NCBI GenBank assembly: GCA_016195825.1
Contig: JACPYV010000127.1
Coordinates: 1 to 47,141 of the forward strand
Direction: 5' to 3'
Source: Burkholderiales bacterium
GTDB lineage: Bacteria > Pseudomonadota > Gammaproteobacteria > Burkholderiales > Burkholderiaceae_C
Length of the DNA stretch: 47,141 bases
The notes below the pieces were generated by a model, which saw only the letters and a program-made list of their open reading frames with translations, did no database searches and had not been told where the DNA came from. Below are positions 7,874 to 18,207 of this stretch, one piece after another (position 1 is the stretch's first letter; the number at the start of each line of letters is the position of its first letter). A program made the position numbers and the translations under genes.

Positions 7874-10537
7874 ATGAGACTCAAGAGAGGCGCGCTGCGC
7901 CTGTTGCCCCTGGCGTTCTCCGTGCACGCCGCCTTTGCTCAGCAGGCGCCAGCGACGCAAGACGACACAAAGGTTCAGCGCCTGGATGACGTGGTCGTCA
8001 CGGGCAGCGTCAAGAGGACGCAGAAGAAGGACTCGACCAATACCGTCAACACGATCTCGGCCGAAGAGATCCGCAAGCTGGCGCCGATCAGCACGGCCGA
8101 CCTGCTGCAGAACGTTCCCGGCATCTTTGCCGAAGGCAGCACGGCAGGCGAGGCCAGCAACAACATCACCGTGCGCGGTCTGCCCGTCACCGGAGGTTAT
8201 CGCTACGCGCCACAACTGATCGACGGCCTTCCCTGGTTCGAGGAGCCGGAGGTGCCGTTCATGAATAACGACGTGGCGGCTCGCTTTGACTTGATGACCA
8301 AACGTGTCGAAGTGGTGAAGGGTGGCACGGGCGGCATCCTCTACTCGAACGGCCTGGGTGCGACGGTCAACCACATCACTCGGACCGGCGGACAGACGCT
8401 CGAGGGTGGCTACAAGCTTGAAATCGCCGACTACAACTTCCTGCGCAACGACTTCTTCCTCTCAGGGCCCATCAACAAGAACCTGACCTTTGCGGTCGGC
8501 GGCTTCTACCGGACCTCGGATGGCCTACGCGACACAGGCTATACCGCAGACAAGGGCGGCCAGGTGCGTGGAAACCTCGTTTATCGCACTGACGACGGCA
8601 CGACCGAAGTGCAGCTGCATGCGCTGAAGATCAACGACCGCACGGCCTTCTATCAGAACGTTCCATTCCAGGTGCCTGCGATCACGCAGCCTGGCACGGC
8701 GGCCAATCCGGTCCGCATCGACATGAATGCGGTGTGGCCGATCGGCATCGATTTCGCGCACGGCACGGTGGCGTCCCCCTCCAACCGCAGATTCACGATG
8801 CTCGGTGAGTATGGCCAGCGTCAGGTGGACATGGCGGACGGCATACATCCCAACTTCGACATCTATACCGCCAAGCTCAGCCACGAGTTCGAGTCGGGCT
8901 GGACCTTCGATGGCGGCGTGCGCCATACCTCCGGAAGCAGCGGCTTCAACGCCCTCTTCACGGGCAACGACACGACGACCGCGGCCCGCTTCAACAACGC
9001 CCGGTACAACAACGACGTCCTGCGCTTTGGTGCCTTCTACCAAGGGGCCGTAGGAGTGGCGGCGTATGGCCTGAACGGCGGGCCGCGCATCGCCGATAGC
9101 ACCTATCTCAATTACCTGATCCCGTTCATCACGACCACCGAAGCCAAGAGCACGTCGGTCGACCTGAAGGTCGGCAAGACGCTGGAGTTGCTGGGCGAAC
9201 ACCAGGTCACGCTGGGGACCTACTTCACCGAGTACTCCAACAAGCAGAACTTCCAGCAGTCGCTGTTGGTATCGACAATGAACGACCACTCGGAGCTTGT
9301 AGAGCTTCGTGCCATCGATGCCGCAGGAACACCCGTGGGACCGAGCGTCACGTCGGGCGGCGTCATGCGTCTGGGCTTCAACGGCTACCTAGCCGACACC
9401 AAGGTGAAGGGCGAGGCCATCTACTTGCATGACCATTGGGAAGCGCTTGACAGGCGTTTGAAGCTCGACCTCGGTGTGCGCCATCAGACGCAACGGGCAA
9501 ACGTCACCTACAACGTCCGTGATCAGACAACCAACATGACGCCCGCGGGCGTGGTGCCAGGAAGCGCCGCCGATACCATCGCCGACAACGAAGTGCTTCT
9601 GCCGGGTGCAAACCAGTACCTGAACTCCAAGGTCAGTGCCACGGGCTGGTCGGTCGGCGCCAACTACTCCCTACGCCCGACGTTGGCGGTTTACGGCCTG
9701 GTTTCGAACTCGTTCCGGCTGCCCAGCCTTGAGCAGTTGAACCAGCTTCAGTTCGACCCCACGGCCCCAGGCAGCAAGGTCGAGAAGATCAGGCAGTACG
9801 AGACGGGCGCGCGTTACTACGCCGACACCTGGGATACCCAGGTCGCTCTCTTTTACAACAAGTTCAGCCCGCGGGACCAGTACGTCGACTACCGCGACTT
9901 CACGTCGCCGCAGTGCACGCCTGCCGGCACCATCGTCGACATCAACAGCTGCCCGCTGGTCCGCGAGTTCTATCGACGTGGCATCCAGAACATCGGTCTG
10001 GAGTTGGAAGCCGCCTGGCGTCCGCGCGCCGTGAAGGGCCTGGAACTGCGCATCACCGGTGTCGTTCAAGACCCCAAGGTGGTCGACGCCAACTACCGCA
10101 CCGTGAAGGAACTCCGCGTCAACGATGTCGTCACTGGGTACACCTTCGAGCAGATCGGCGAGGACGGTCGCCGCCCGAGGCGACTGGCCAAGTTCATGGC
10201 CAACGTCCAGGGAACCTGGGACCTCAAGCCGTACACCGGTTTGCCATTCAAGCCGTACGCCAAGTACACGTACTTCGGCAGCCGGTACTCGGAATCCCAG
10301 GATGTCAACGTCACGCTCTACCCGGCGTACTACCACCTGGACGGCGGCTTCATCTGGGACTTCAACAAGAACAGCGCCTTCCAGTTCCATGTGTCCAACA
10401 TCACCAATCGACTCTCGTTCACCGAAGGCGATCCGGTGTTTGTCGACCTAAAGGGCCCCAACGGCGCCACCAACCGCGGTGTGAGCCGCCCCCTGTTCGG
10501 CCGCACCCTGCGCGCCATGTACACCTACTTCTTCTGA
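7874..10537 (+). CDS. TonB-dependent outer-membrane receptor (fructan uptake)
   Basis: This 887-residue protein has a signal peptide (cleavage near AFA-QQ, residue 22) and a plug domain starting RLDDVVVTGSVKR (about 36-48), with the plug text VRGLPVTGGYRY and VEVVKGGTGGILYSNG. A large beta-barrel follows and ends in aromatic YTYFF, typical of outer-membrane insertion. There is no N-terminal signalling extension, so it is a transporter rather than a sigma-regulatory receptor. AGGAGA lies just before the ATG. It sits 121 bases after the first GH32 gene and 15 bases before a surface-type lipoprotein gene, which suggests import of fructo-oligosaccharides too large for porins. The substrate is inferred from context only. 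Confidence 0.93.
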   Translation: MRLKRGALRLLPLAFSVHAAFAQQAPATQDDTKVQRLDDVVVTGSVKRTQKKDSTNTVNTISAEEIRKLAPISTADLLQNVPGIFAEGSTAGEASNNITVRGLPVTGGYRYAPQLIDGLPWFEEPEVPFMNNDVAARFDLMTKRVEVVKGGTGGILYSNGLGATVNHITRTGGQTLEGGYKLEIADYNFLRNDFFLSGPINKNLTFAVGGFYRTSDGLRDTGYTADKGGQVRGNLVYRTDDGTTEVQLHALKINDRTAFYQNVPFQVPAITQPGTAANPVRIDMNAVWPIGIDFAHGTVASPSNRRFTMLGEYGQRQVDMADGIHPNFDIYTAKLSHEFESGWTFDGGVRHTSGSSGFNALFTGNDTTTAARFNNARYNNDVLRFGAFYQGAVGVAAYGLNGGPRIADSTYLNYLIPFITTTEAKSTSVDLKVGKTLELLGEHQVTLGTYFTEYSNKQNFQQSLLVSTMNDHSELVELRAIDAAGTPVGPSVTSGGVMRLGFNGYLADTKVKGEAIYLHDHWEALDRRLKLDLGVRHQTQRANVTYNVRDQTTNMTPAGVVPGSAADTIADNEVLLPGANQYLNSKVSATGWSVGANYSLRPTLAVYGLVSNSFRLPSLEQLNQLQFDPTAPGSKVEKIRQYETGARYYADTWDTQVALFYNKFSPRDQYVDYRDFTSPQCTPAGTIVDINSCPLVREFYRRGIQNIGLELEAAWRPRAVKGLELRITGVVQDPKVVDANYRTVKELRVNDVVTGYTFEQIGEDGRRPRRLAKFMANVQGTWDLKPYTGLPFKPYAKYTYFGSRYSESQDVNVTLYPAYYHLDGGFIWDFNKNSAFQFHVSNITNRLSFTEGDPVFVDLKGPNGATNRGVSRPLFGRTLRAMYTYFF

Positions 10538-10552
10538 CCCGGGAGAACAACG

Positions 10553-12688
10553 ATGAAAAAGCTCCTGTGCCTGTTGTCGATCACTGTGCTGCTGGCCGCC
10601 TGTGGCGGCGGTGGCGGTGCAAGCATCGATTCACTGCCGCAACCCAAGTCCCCGGTGATCGCCGATCCGGGTTCGATCAGCGTGCCCGAGTTCAGCCGCG
10701 ATGTCACGAAGCTATCGGTCAGCAGCCCGGACAACAACAACGTCAAGTTGTCGCTCACCGGTCCTGATGCCGCCATCTTCTCGATCAGCGGCGACGGTTC
10801 AATCCGCTTCGCGATTCCACCCAACTTTCTGGCACCGGCAGACGCCAACAAGGACAACGTCTATCAAGTCACCGCGGTCGCCGACGACACCTATTCAAAA
10901 CCGTCCACGCTGGCGCTTTCGATCAAGGTGACGTCATGCCCCACTTGCCATGTCTCGAACAACTCGGCGCACGTGACGACGGACGACACCACTTTCGTCG
11001 ACGAGAACGTCATAGCCAGCTTCGAGTTCCCGGCGCTGATGCAGCAGGACAAGGTGAAGTACACCTTGACCGGTGCGTTTGCCACGACGACGAACTGGAA
11101 CAACCTCGAATTCAACAACCCAACCTTGGCGCCCATCGCAGCGCGGATCGGCGACGCTGCAGTGTCGACATGCGAGATTGGCGGTGGCGGTTGTGATGCG
11201 CCCACGGGCAGCATCACGATCAACAACGTCACCATCACGAAAGACTCGATCACCTTCCTGATGTCGGGCGGCAATGGCGGTCCTGACGTGGGTGCGCAGG
11301 TGCTCTACACGCCGCCAGGCGCTTCTGTCGCGCAGGTTCTCGGGACATACAACCCGAACAGCTGCGGCGATCCCGTCCTCAAGGGCGATCAGCATTACGT
11401 CAACTTCGACACCAGCGGGCTGATCGGCGAGAAGGTCCAGCTCAAGATCTTCGACAACGCGTCGGCGGGCTGCGGCTTCGTTGCCTTCGATCACTTCTAC
11501 CAGACCGACAAGCCGCGAGGCGCCCTCGCCGGCGTGCTCACCAAGCCGCTGTCGCCGGTCAAGGTCACCGTCGAAGGCGCCGTGACCTTCCAGAAGATGG
11601 TTCCGTTCGCCAGTTTCGAAAATCCCATCGACATGGTGGCTAAGCGCGGTTGGGTGGGCACGGGCGTCTTCGCCAATCCCACGGCAACCAGCTGGCAGGG
11701 CACGACCGGCACGGACGCCAACGCTGCGCGCGTTGGCGACAAGGCCATCACGACCTGCGAAATCGGTGGACCGGGTACGCCGTGCGATCCGCCCGTCGGC
11801 ACGCTGACGTCGCCCGCCTTCAAGGTGACGGACACGTACCTCAACTTCTTGATGCATGGAGGTGGCGCTGGAAAGAACGTGGGTCTGCGCATCCTGGACA
11901 CGCTGGGCAATGTGCTGCACACGTACAACCCCACCAGTTGCGGCCCGTCCTTCATCCAGAACGACGATGACTGGACGCACATAGACATTTCTTCGTTGAA
12001 CTCGGCCTATGTCAAGGCGCAGCTGTTTGACGAGGAAGCGACGGGCTGTGGTTTCGTGAGCACCGATCAGTGGTACCAGTCCTCGACCGCATGGAACCCG
12101 TCGGGTAACGGTAAGGATGGCGGCAAGGTCACGCTGACGCCGACCTCGACGGCAACACTGGGATTCAATGTCACCGTCACGGCGGATGCGTTCTCCCAGG
12201 TCCTTGGCGACTTCGACGACGCGGTGGCCACTGCCCAGGTGTGGACGGCAACCGGCGACTTCGCCAACCCCGCGAATGCTGATGCCTGGAAAGGCGTCTC
12301 GGGTGGCGCCAGGGTGGGTGCGCGCGCCGTCAGCACCTGCGAGATGAACGCCAACAGCAAGGGGTGCGACGGATCTACCGGGACGCTGACCTCGCCGCTG
12401 TTCACCGTGAACGCGAGCCGGCCCTACCTGAACTTCCTGATGTCCGGCGGCAATGCCAACGGCACCGTGGGACTGAAGGTGCTGGACGCCACCGGAACAG
12501 TAGTGGCGACCTACACGCCGAACTCCTGCAACCAGTCGTCCATCAAGGACGACGGCAATTGGGTGACCATCGACCTGACGGCCCAAGCTGGCAAGCAGGC
12601 CAAGGTGCAGATATTCGACAACGAGGCCGGCGGCTGTGGCTTCGTCAGCTTCGACCAGGTCTACATGGGCGCCGTCAAAAAGAAGTAG
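10553..12688 (+). CDS. Lipoprotein with three fructan-binding-like domains
   Basis: A predicted lipoprotein of 711 residues: signal MKKLLCLLSITVLLAACGG with lipobox LAAC (Cys17), then a Gly-rich tether. Residues about 40-130 look like a cadherin/Ig-type beta domain. Three homologous beta-sandwich domains follow at about 157-320, 350-510 and 550-706. Each carries the same landmarks: ARxGDxAxxTCE, then GTLTSP or its variant, a FLMSGG-type strand, TYNPxSC, a WVxxD-type strand, and GCGFVxxDxxY. Conserved cysteine pairs (CE..C and SC..GCGF) suggest disulphides. The same core, without those cysteines, is inserted in the second GH32 enzyme of this locus. I infer a surface or periplasmic glycan-capture protein for the adjacent TonB receptor, playing the part SusD/SusE play in Bacteroidota. 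No catalytic motif is visible. A terminator follows. Confidence 0.88.
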   Translation: MKKLLCLLSITVLLAACGGGGGASIDSLPQPKSPVIADPGSISVPEFSRDVTKLSVSSPDNNNVKLSLTGPDAAIFSISGDGSIRFAIPPNFLAPADANKDNVYQVTAVADDTYSKPSTLALSIKVTSCPTCHVSNNSAHVTTDDTTFVDENVIASFEFPALMQQDKVKYTLTGAFATTTNWNNLEFNNPTLAPIAARIGDAAVSTCEIGGGGCDAPTGSITINNVTITKDSITFLMSGGNGGPDVGAQVLYTPPGASVAQVLGTYNPNSCGDPVLKGDQHYVNFDTSGLIGEKVQLKIFDNASAGCGFVAFDHFYQTDKPRGALAGVLTKPLSPVKVTVEGAVTFQKMVPFASFENPIDMVAKRGWVGTGVFANPTATSWQGTTGTDANAARVGDKAITTCEIGGPGTPCDPPVGTLTSPAFKVTDTYLNFLMHGGGAGKNVGLRILDTLGNVLHTYNPTSCGPSFIQNDDDWTHIDISSLNSAYVKAQLFDEEATGCGFVSTDQWYQSSTAWNPSGNGKDGGKVTLTPTSTATLGFNVTVTADAFSQVLGDFDDAVATAQVWTATGDFANPANADAWKGVSGGARVGARAVSTCEMNANSKGCDGSTGTLTSPLFTVNASRPYLNFLMSGGNANGTVGLKVLDATGTVVATYTPNSCNQSSIKDDGNWVTIDLTAQAGKQAKVQIFDNEAGGCGFVSFDQVYMGAVKKK

Positions 12689-12744
12689 CAACCAGCTCTT
12701 CTGTGGGCGGCGGTTGCTCGCCTTCCTCTGGCCTTCGGATCTTC

Positions 12745-12770
12745 CAGGCGCCCTCGGGCGCCTGATTTTT
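12745..12770 (+). terminator. Rho-independent terminator after the lipoprotein gene
   Basis: A perfect 9-bp inverted repeat (CAGGCGCCC, two-base gap, GGGCGCCTG) is followed by ATTTTT. It ends the GH32/TonB/lipoprotein unit and separates it from the regulator/ABC unit. Confidence 0.8.
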
Positions 12771-12812
12771 AGGGGTTCCGGGAAAACCCGAGCGACAACC
12801 TTTTGCCGAGCA

Positions 12813-12830
12813 ATTACTATCGATAGACAA
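12813..12830. promoter_or_regulatory. Predicted LacI-type operator, site 4
   Basis: The sequence attactatcgatagacaa lies 43 bases before the regulator gene start. It is directly adjacent to site 5 with no gap between the two 18-mers, so their centres are 18 bases apart. Confidence 0.7.
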
Positions 12831-12848
12831 ATGGCTACCGATGGTCAT
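12831..12848. promoter_or_regulatory. Predicted LacI-type operator, site 5
   Basis: The sequence atggctaccgatggtcat lies 25 bases before the regulator start. With site 4 it forms a tandem pair, which fits autoregulation of the regulator and control of the whole ABC/GH32/kinase unit behind it. Confidence 0.7.
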
Positions 12849-12872
12849 TTTCTTTAAAAGAATGATGGAGAC

Positions 12873-13904
12873 ATGACTTCTTCGGCCACGATATACGAGG
12901 TTGCGGCTGCCGCCAATGTGTCGGTGCGCACCGTCTCGCGCTACCTCAACGATCCCACCTGCGTTTCGACGAAGACCTCTGCGCTGATCGTCGGCGCCAT
13001 GCAGGCGCTCAAGTACCGGCCGTCGATCGCCGCGCGCTCGCTGAAGGGGGTCAAGACCAACCTGATCGGCGTGGTCTCGGATCGCATCACGACCAGCCCG
13101 GACTCCTTCGAGCTCATCAAGGGTCTGCAGCTATCCGCAAAGCAGCAGGGCAAGCGTTTGTTGATCGCTGAGAGCGGCGGCTCTGAAGAAGACATTCCTT
13201 CACTGATCGACGAGCTGATCGAACACCGCGTGGATGCGCTGATCTTCGCGACCCACTTCCACCGGCCCGTCGACATTGCGTTGCTGGAGCGCGCCGACGA
13301 CCTGCGCGTTGTTCTTTTGAACTGCTATGCGCAACGCGGAGAGTACGCCGCAGTTGTTCCCGATGACGAGCAAGGCGCCAGGGACGGCCTGTCCCATCTC
13401 TACGAGCTCAATCACAGGCGCGTTGTCGTCTTCGAACTCTTCGCTGACATGCGCGCGACCCAACTTCGGCATCGCGGCTATCTCAAGGCTGCCGCTGATC
13501 GAAAGCTGCCGGAGCCGGTCTTCGTGCAGGGCTCGGGAGGCGGCAATGCTGACGACGAGTTCGCGAACATCGACGCCCTGGTGGGCGAGGTGCTGCAAGC
13601 CTACAAGCCGACCGCCATCGTGGCCGGCAACGACAAGATGGCGGCTCGCATCATCCAGTGCCTGCACAAGCGGCAGATTGCGGTCCCACAGGACATCTCG
13701 GTGCTCGGGTTTGACGATCATCCGATGCTGGTCCACGCCACCGATCCACCATTGACCAGCGTGCGCTTGCCCTACCTTCAAATGGGGATGCAAGCCGCAA
13801 GGCTTGCCTGCGATCCCTCTTCAAAGGGCAAGCTCAAGGAGCCCTGCGATGTCCAGACCCGTGCATCGGTTGCGGCCGCTCCGGCGGGTAGGGGCCGCAG
13901 GTGA
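12873..13904 (+). CDS. LacI-family transcriptional regulator of the fructan locus
   Basis: A 343-residue LacI/GalR-type repressor. The N-terminal helix-turn-helix is TIYEVAAAANVSVRTVSRYL (about 6-25), followed by the hinge helix region ending PSIAARSLKG near residue 57. The periplasmic-binding-protein-like sensor domain has the family text VPDDEQGARDGLSHL, ISVLGFDDHPML and a C-terminal TSVRLPYLQMG. The gene follows a tandem pair of predicted operators and its stop overlaps the start of the sugar-binding protein gene (GTGA, 13901-13904). This regulator is the best candidate to bind the six palindromes, and a fructose, sucrose or phosphorylated derivative is the likely effector; both points are inference from position. 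Confidence 0.93.
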   Translation: MTSSATIYEVAAAANVSVRTVSRYLNDPTCVSTKTSALIVGAMQALKYRPSIAARSLKGVKTNLIGVVSDRITTSPDSFELIKGLQLSAKQQGKRLLIAESGGSEEDIPSLIDELIEHRVDALIFATHFHRPVDIALLERADDLRVVLLNCYAQRGEYAAVVPDDEQGARDGLSHLYELNHRRVVVFELFADMRATQLRHRGYLKAAADRKLPEPVFVQGSGGGNADDEFANIDALVGEVLQAYKPTAIVAGNDKMAARIIQCLHKRQIAVPQDISVLGFDDHPMLVHATDPPLTSVRLPYLQMGMQAARLACDPSSKGKLKEPCDVQTRASVAAAPAGRGRR

Positions 13905-15139
13905 AGCATTTGATTGGCGCAGCCGCTGCGTTGGCCGCCATGTCGGTTCTTGCGGCAACGCAGGAACTTCATGTCTGGCGCCATGAAACAGGCGACCTTG
14001 AAATGGTCGCCAGCGCCAATGCCGTCGAGCGCTTCAATCGCCAGCAAAGCCAATGGCGTGTCGTGGTGGAGACGCTTCCCCAGGGCTCGTACCAACAGGC
14101 AGTGACCGCGGCGGCCATGACCAGCAAGCTGCCCTGCGTGCTGGACCTGGATCAGCCGTCGGTTCCCAACTTCGCGTGGGCGGGGCACATCCAGCCCCTG
14201 GAAGGGAAGTTGCGCCCGGCAGGCGCAGAAGCCCTGATCGCCGGTGGACGCTCCACCCTGAAGGGCAGGCTGTACGCAGTGGGTCAGTTCGATGTCGTGC
14301 TCGCGCTGTTCGCGCGCAAGAGCGTGCTGGAGAAGGCCGGCGTCCGACTTGCGACCCTCGAGCATCCCTACACGGCCGACGAATTCCGCGACATCCTGCG
14401 TCGGCTCAAGAGGCAGGGCGTTCGCTACCCGTTGGACCTCAACGCGCAACGCAACGGCGAATGGGTTCCCTATGCGTTCTCGCCTTGGCTTCAAAGCGCT
14501 GGAGCCGACCTGATTGATCGCAAGACGTTCAAGGTCGCCGAAGGCGTGCTGAACAGTGACAAGGCGCTGGCCGTACTGGACTACTACCGCAGCCTGTTTG
14601 ACGAACGCCTGGCATCACGCAAGCCGGTGGACGAGCAGGCCTTCCTGAGCGGCCGCGCCGTTTTCAACTACAACGGGTCTTGGGCCGACAGCGAGTACCG
14701 CAAGAAGTTCAAGGACGACCTGGCGGTCATGCCACCGCCCGCATTCGGCCAGGCACCGCGCATCGGCGCGGGGTCGTGGCAATGGGCGGTGTCCAGCAGT
14801 TGTCCTTATCCGGAAGGTGCCCGCCAGTTCGTGGAGCACCTGATCAGCACGAAGGAGATCGCCGCCTTCTCGATGGAAACCGGACTGATGCCGACGAGCG
14901 AGGCCGCGGCGGACCTGACGCCGATGTATCGCGCGAGCGGCTACGGGCGGGACTACTTTGAATTCGCGCGAAGGTTCGCGGTTCTGCGCCCAGAGACGCC
15001 CGCCTATCCGCTCATCAGCAGCAGCTTTGAACGGGCCATGAAGGAGGTGCGCGAGGGCGGAGACGCGGCGGAGGCGCTTGATCGCGCCGTCGAGGCGATC
15101 CAGCAGGACCTGAAGCGAAACCATGACTATGGCTTCTGA
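13901..15139 (+). CDS. ABC sugar importer, solute-binding protein
   Basis: A 412-residue extracellular solute-binding protein of family 1 (carbohydrate type). It starts at a GTG overlapping the regulator stop. Residues 1-20 form a signal peptide (hydrophobic AAAALAAMSVLAATQ). The mature text begins LHVWRHETGDLEM and continues with the family pattern, including YAVGQFDVVLALFARKSVLE and a late Trp-rich GAGSWQWAVSS. No lipobox Cys is present, so it should be a free periplasmic protein. It ends 17 bases inside the first permease gene. Substrate is inferred as fructose oligomers or sucrose from the flanking GH32 and fructokinase genes. Confidence 0.92.
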   Translation: MKHLIGAAAALAAMSVLAATQELHVWRHETGDLEMVASANAVERFNRQQSQWRVVVETLPQGSYQQAVTAAAMTSKLPCVLDLDQPSVPNFAWAGHIQPLEGKLRPAGAEALIAGGRSTLKGRLYAVGQFDVVLALFARKSVLEKAGVRLATLEHPYTADEFRDILRRLKRQGVRYPLDLNAQRNGEWVPYAFSPWLQSAGADLIDRKTFKVAEGVLNSDKALAVLDYYRSLFDERLASRKPVDEQAFLSGRAVFNYNGSWADSEYRKKFKDDLAVMPPPAFGQAPRIGAGSWQWAVSSSCPYPEGARQFVEHLISTKEIAAFSMETGLMPTSEAAADLTPMYRASGYGRDYFEFARRFAVLRPETPAYPLISSSFERAMKEVREGGDAAEALDRAVEAIQQDLKRNHDYGF

Positions 15140-16187
15140 CATCAAACATTTCGGGCATGCCCGGTGGGGCGAGGTTGCCGCGCTGCTAGGGCCGGCGCTC
15201 TTCCTCTTCGCCGCCTTCGTGATCCTGCCATTCATCATGGCGGTGGCCTTCAGCTTCACCAACATCAAGCTGCTGCAGTCCGACAAGGTCGAATGGGTGG
15301 GCCTGAGCAACTACACGCGGATGTTCTCGCTCAAGCTCGTCGAAGCACCAGCGGCACTCGTCCAGGAGCAGCAGAACCCCTCGCGCCAGTGGCGCCAGCT
15401 CAAGCGCGCAGACCCCGCAACCCTTGACGGTTTTCAGTTCCTCACGGACGTCCAGGTTGCGGGATCGCACTACCTGGTCGGCGCACGCGACCCGCAGTTC
15501 CTGCGCTCCATCCTCAACACCTTCCTGTTCGCGTTGCTGGTCGTGCCCTTGCAATGTGGCCTGGCGTTCGCGATGGCACTGTGGGTGAACCAGAAGTTCC
15601 GCGGCCGGGTGGGTCTGCGCACGGTGTTCTTCTCGCCGGTCGTGACTTCGATGGTCGTGGTCTCGGCGATCTGGGGGCTGATCCTGCACACCGACGCCGG
15701 CCTGCTGAACCAGGTGCTGCGCACCGTCTTCGGAGAGGACGCGGCGCAGCCCGACTGGCTCGGCGACCCGCGACTGGCCATGCTCTCCATCGCCATCATG
15801 TCGGCGTGGCAGGGCGCAGGCTTCCAGATGCTGATCTTCCTGTCCGGTCTGCAGGGCATCTCGAACGACCAGTACGAAGCCGCAAGCGTCATGGGTGCGA
15901 GTGCCTGGCAGAAGTTCATCTACATCACCGTGCCGGGGCTGAAGCGGACGCTGGTGTTCGTCATGCTCTCGACGACCATCATGGCCTTCGGCCTGTTCAC
16001 GCAGGTCGACGTGCTCACCGGTGGCGGTCCGCGCGACTCGACCACCACCATCATCTTCCACGCGGTCCGGGTGGGCTTCAGAGAGCAGGACATCGCCTAC
16101 GGCTCCGCCATGACGCTGTTCTTCTTCCTCTTCGTGCTGCTGCTGTCGTTCGGTCAGAAGAAGATCATGGAAAGGTTGGGATCATGA
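15123..16187 (+). CDS. ABC sugar importer permease, MalF type
   Basis: A 354-residue inner-membrane permease of the carbohydrate ABC family. Six or more hydrophobic segments are visible, beginning with ALLGPALFLFAAFVILPFIM. A polar periplasmic stretch of about 60 residues separates the first two segments, as in MalF-like subunits. The EAA coupling motif reads EAASVMGASAWQKFIYITVP at about 252-271. The start overlaps the binding-protein gene by 17 bases; an in-frame ATG six bases later is an alternative. The stop overlaps the second permease start (ATGA). Confidence 0.93.
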   Translation: MTMASDIKHFGHARWGEVAALLGPALFLFAAFVILPFIMAVAFSFTNIKLLQSDKVEWVGLSNYTRMFSLKLVEAPAALVQEQQNPSRQWRQLKRADPATLDGFQFLTDVQVAGSHYLVGARDPQFLRSILNTFLFALLVVPLQCGLAFAMALWVNQKFRGRVGLRTVFFSPVVTSMVVVSAIWGLILHTDAGLLNQVLRTVFGEDAAQPDWLGDPRLAMLSIAIMSAWQGAGFQMLIFLSGLQGISNDQYEAASVMGASAWQKFIYITVPGLKRTLVFVMLSTTIMAFGLFTQVDVLTGGGPRDSTTTIIFHAVRVGFREQDIAYGSAMTLFFFLFVLLLSFGQKKIMERLGS

Positions 16188-17068
16188 GCCGGTCCTCTGA
16201 AGGAGCGCTGGTCGCAGGCAAGCTCTTGCACGTCGCGCTGATGGTGCTCGCAGGCATCGTGTTCGCCTACCCGATGTTGTTCATGTTTGCCGCTGGCTTC
16301 AAGCCGAGCGAGACGATATTCGCCGACCTGGGCAGCCCCACCGCGCTGATTCCCAACGCCAGCTGGACGCTCGACAACTACCGCGCGATGTTCGAGAAGG
16401 GATCCATCGGGTCTTACTTGTTCAACTCGGGCGTTGTGTCGCTGGTCACGGTCGTGGCCGGCATCTTCATCAACAGCGCGGCCGCTTTCGCTCTGGCGAA
16501 GCTGAAGTGGCGTGGGCAGGGCGTCGTGTTGTCCTTGGTGATCGGCCTGCTGATCGTGCCGTTCGAGGTGCTGGCCATCCCGCTGCTGCTGATCGTGTCC
16601 AAGTTGCCCTGGATCGACATCGGTACAGGCGCAGTGGTCGTCGGGTGGTTGGACACGCTGCACGTGCAGTTCGTGCCCTTCCTTGCGAACGCTTTCTGCG
16701 TCTTCCTTTTCTATCAGTTCTTCAAGGATGTGCCCGACGAACTGCTGGAGGCTGCCCGGATGGACGGCGCCGGCGCTCTGACGATCTATCTGCGTGTCGT
16801 GCTGCCGGTGTGCAAGCCGGTCATCGTGACCGCTGCCATCATCCTGTTCCTGGGGATGTGGAACCAATACCTGTGGCCGGTGATGACCGTCCACACCTCG
16901 CAGGCGCGCACGGTGATGGTGGGCCTGCAGCAGTACTACGGCCGCACGACGCAGTGGGGCGAGATCATGGCCTACGCCTCCATCATCACGTTGCCGGTGC
17001 TGCTCTTCTTCCTGGCCTTCCAGAAGCACTTCATCCGATCCGTGGTCGGCACGGGCATCAAAGGGTGA
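16184..17068 (+). CDS. ABC sugar importer permease, MalG type
   Basis: A 294-residue permease, the partner of the upstream MalF-type subunit. It starts in the ATGA overlap at 16184. The first membrane segment is LHVALMVLAGIVFAYPMLFM. The EAA motif is EAARMDGAGALTIYLRVVLP near residue 188. The C-terminus FQKHFIRSVVGTGIKG is the usual ending of this subunit type. With the MalF-type protein it should form the translocation pore driven by the ATPase encoded 83 bases downstream. Confidence 0.94.
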   Translation: MSRSSEGALVAGKLLHVALMVLAGIVFAYPMLFMFAAGFKPSETIFADLGSPTALIPNASWTLDNYRAMFEKGSIGSYLFNSGVVSLVTVVAGIFINSAAAFALAKLKWRGQGVVLSLVIGLLIVPFEVLAIPLLLIVSKLPWIDIGTGAVVVGWLDTLHVQFVPFLANAFCVFLFYQFFKDVPDELLEAARMDGAGALTIYLRVVLPVCKPVIVTAAIILFLGMWNQYLWPVMTVHTSQARTVMVGLQQYYGRTTQWGEIMAYASIITLPVLLFFLAFQKHFIRSVVGTGIKG

Positions 17069-17111
17069 TGCGCGTCGACGACGCAGCAGCAGTGCCTTTT
17101 TTTGTCCTCTG

Positions 17112-17129
17112 ATGTCTATCGGTAGCCAC
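17112..17129. promoter_or_regulatory. Predicted LacI-type operator, site 6
   Basis: The sequence atgtctatcggtagccac is the sixth copy of the palindrome, here with ATCGGT at the core. It is 22 bases before the ATPase start and inside the importer operon, so the ATPase/GH32/kinase genes may have their own regulated promoter. Confidence 0.6.
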
Positions 17130-17151
17130 GTCTGATTTCTCGAGTTCCAGC

Positions 17152-18200
<1,049 letters not shown>

Positions 18201-18207
<7 letters not shown>

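Noticed and set aside
10934..12691. Minus-strand frame opposite the triple-domain lipoprotein
   Set aside because: The plus-strand repeats and lipobox are clear; the antisense text has no recognisable features.
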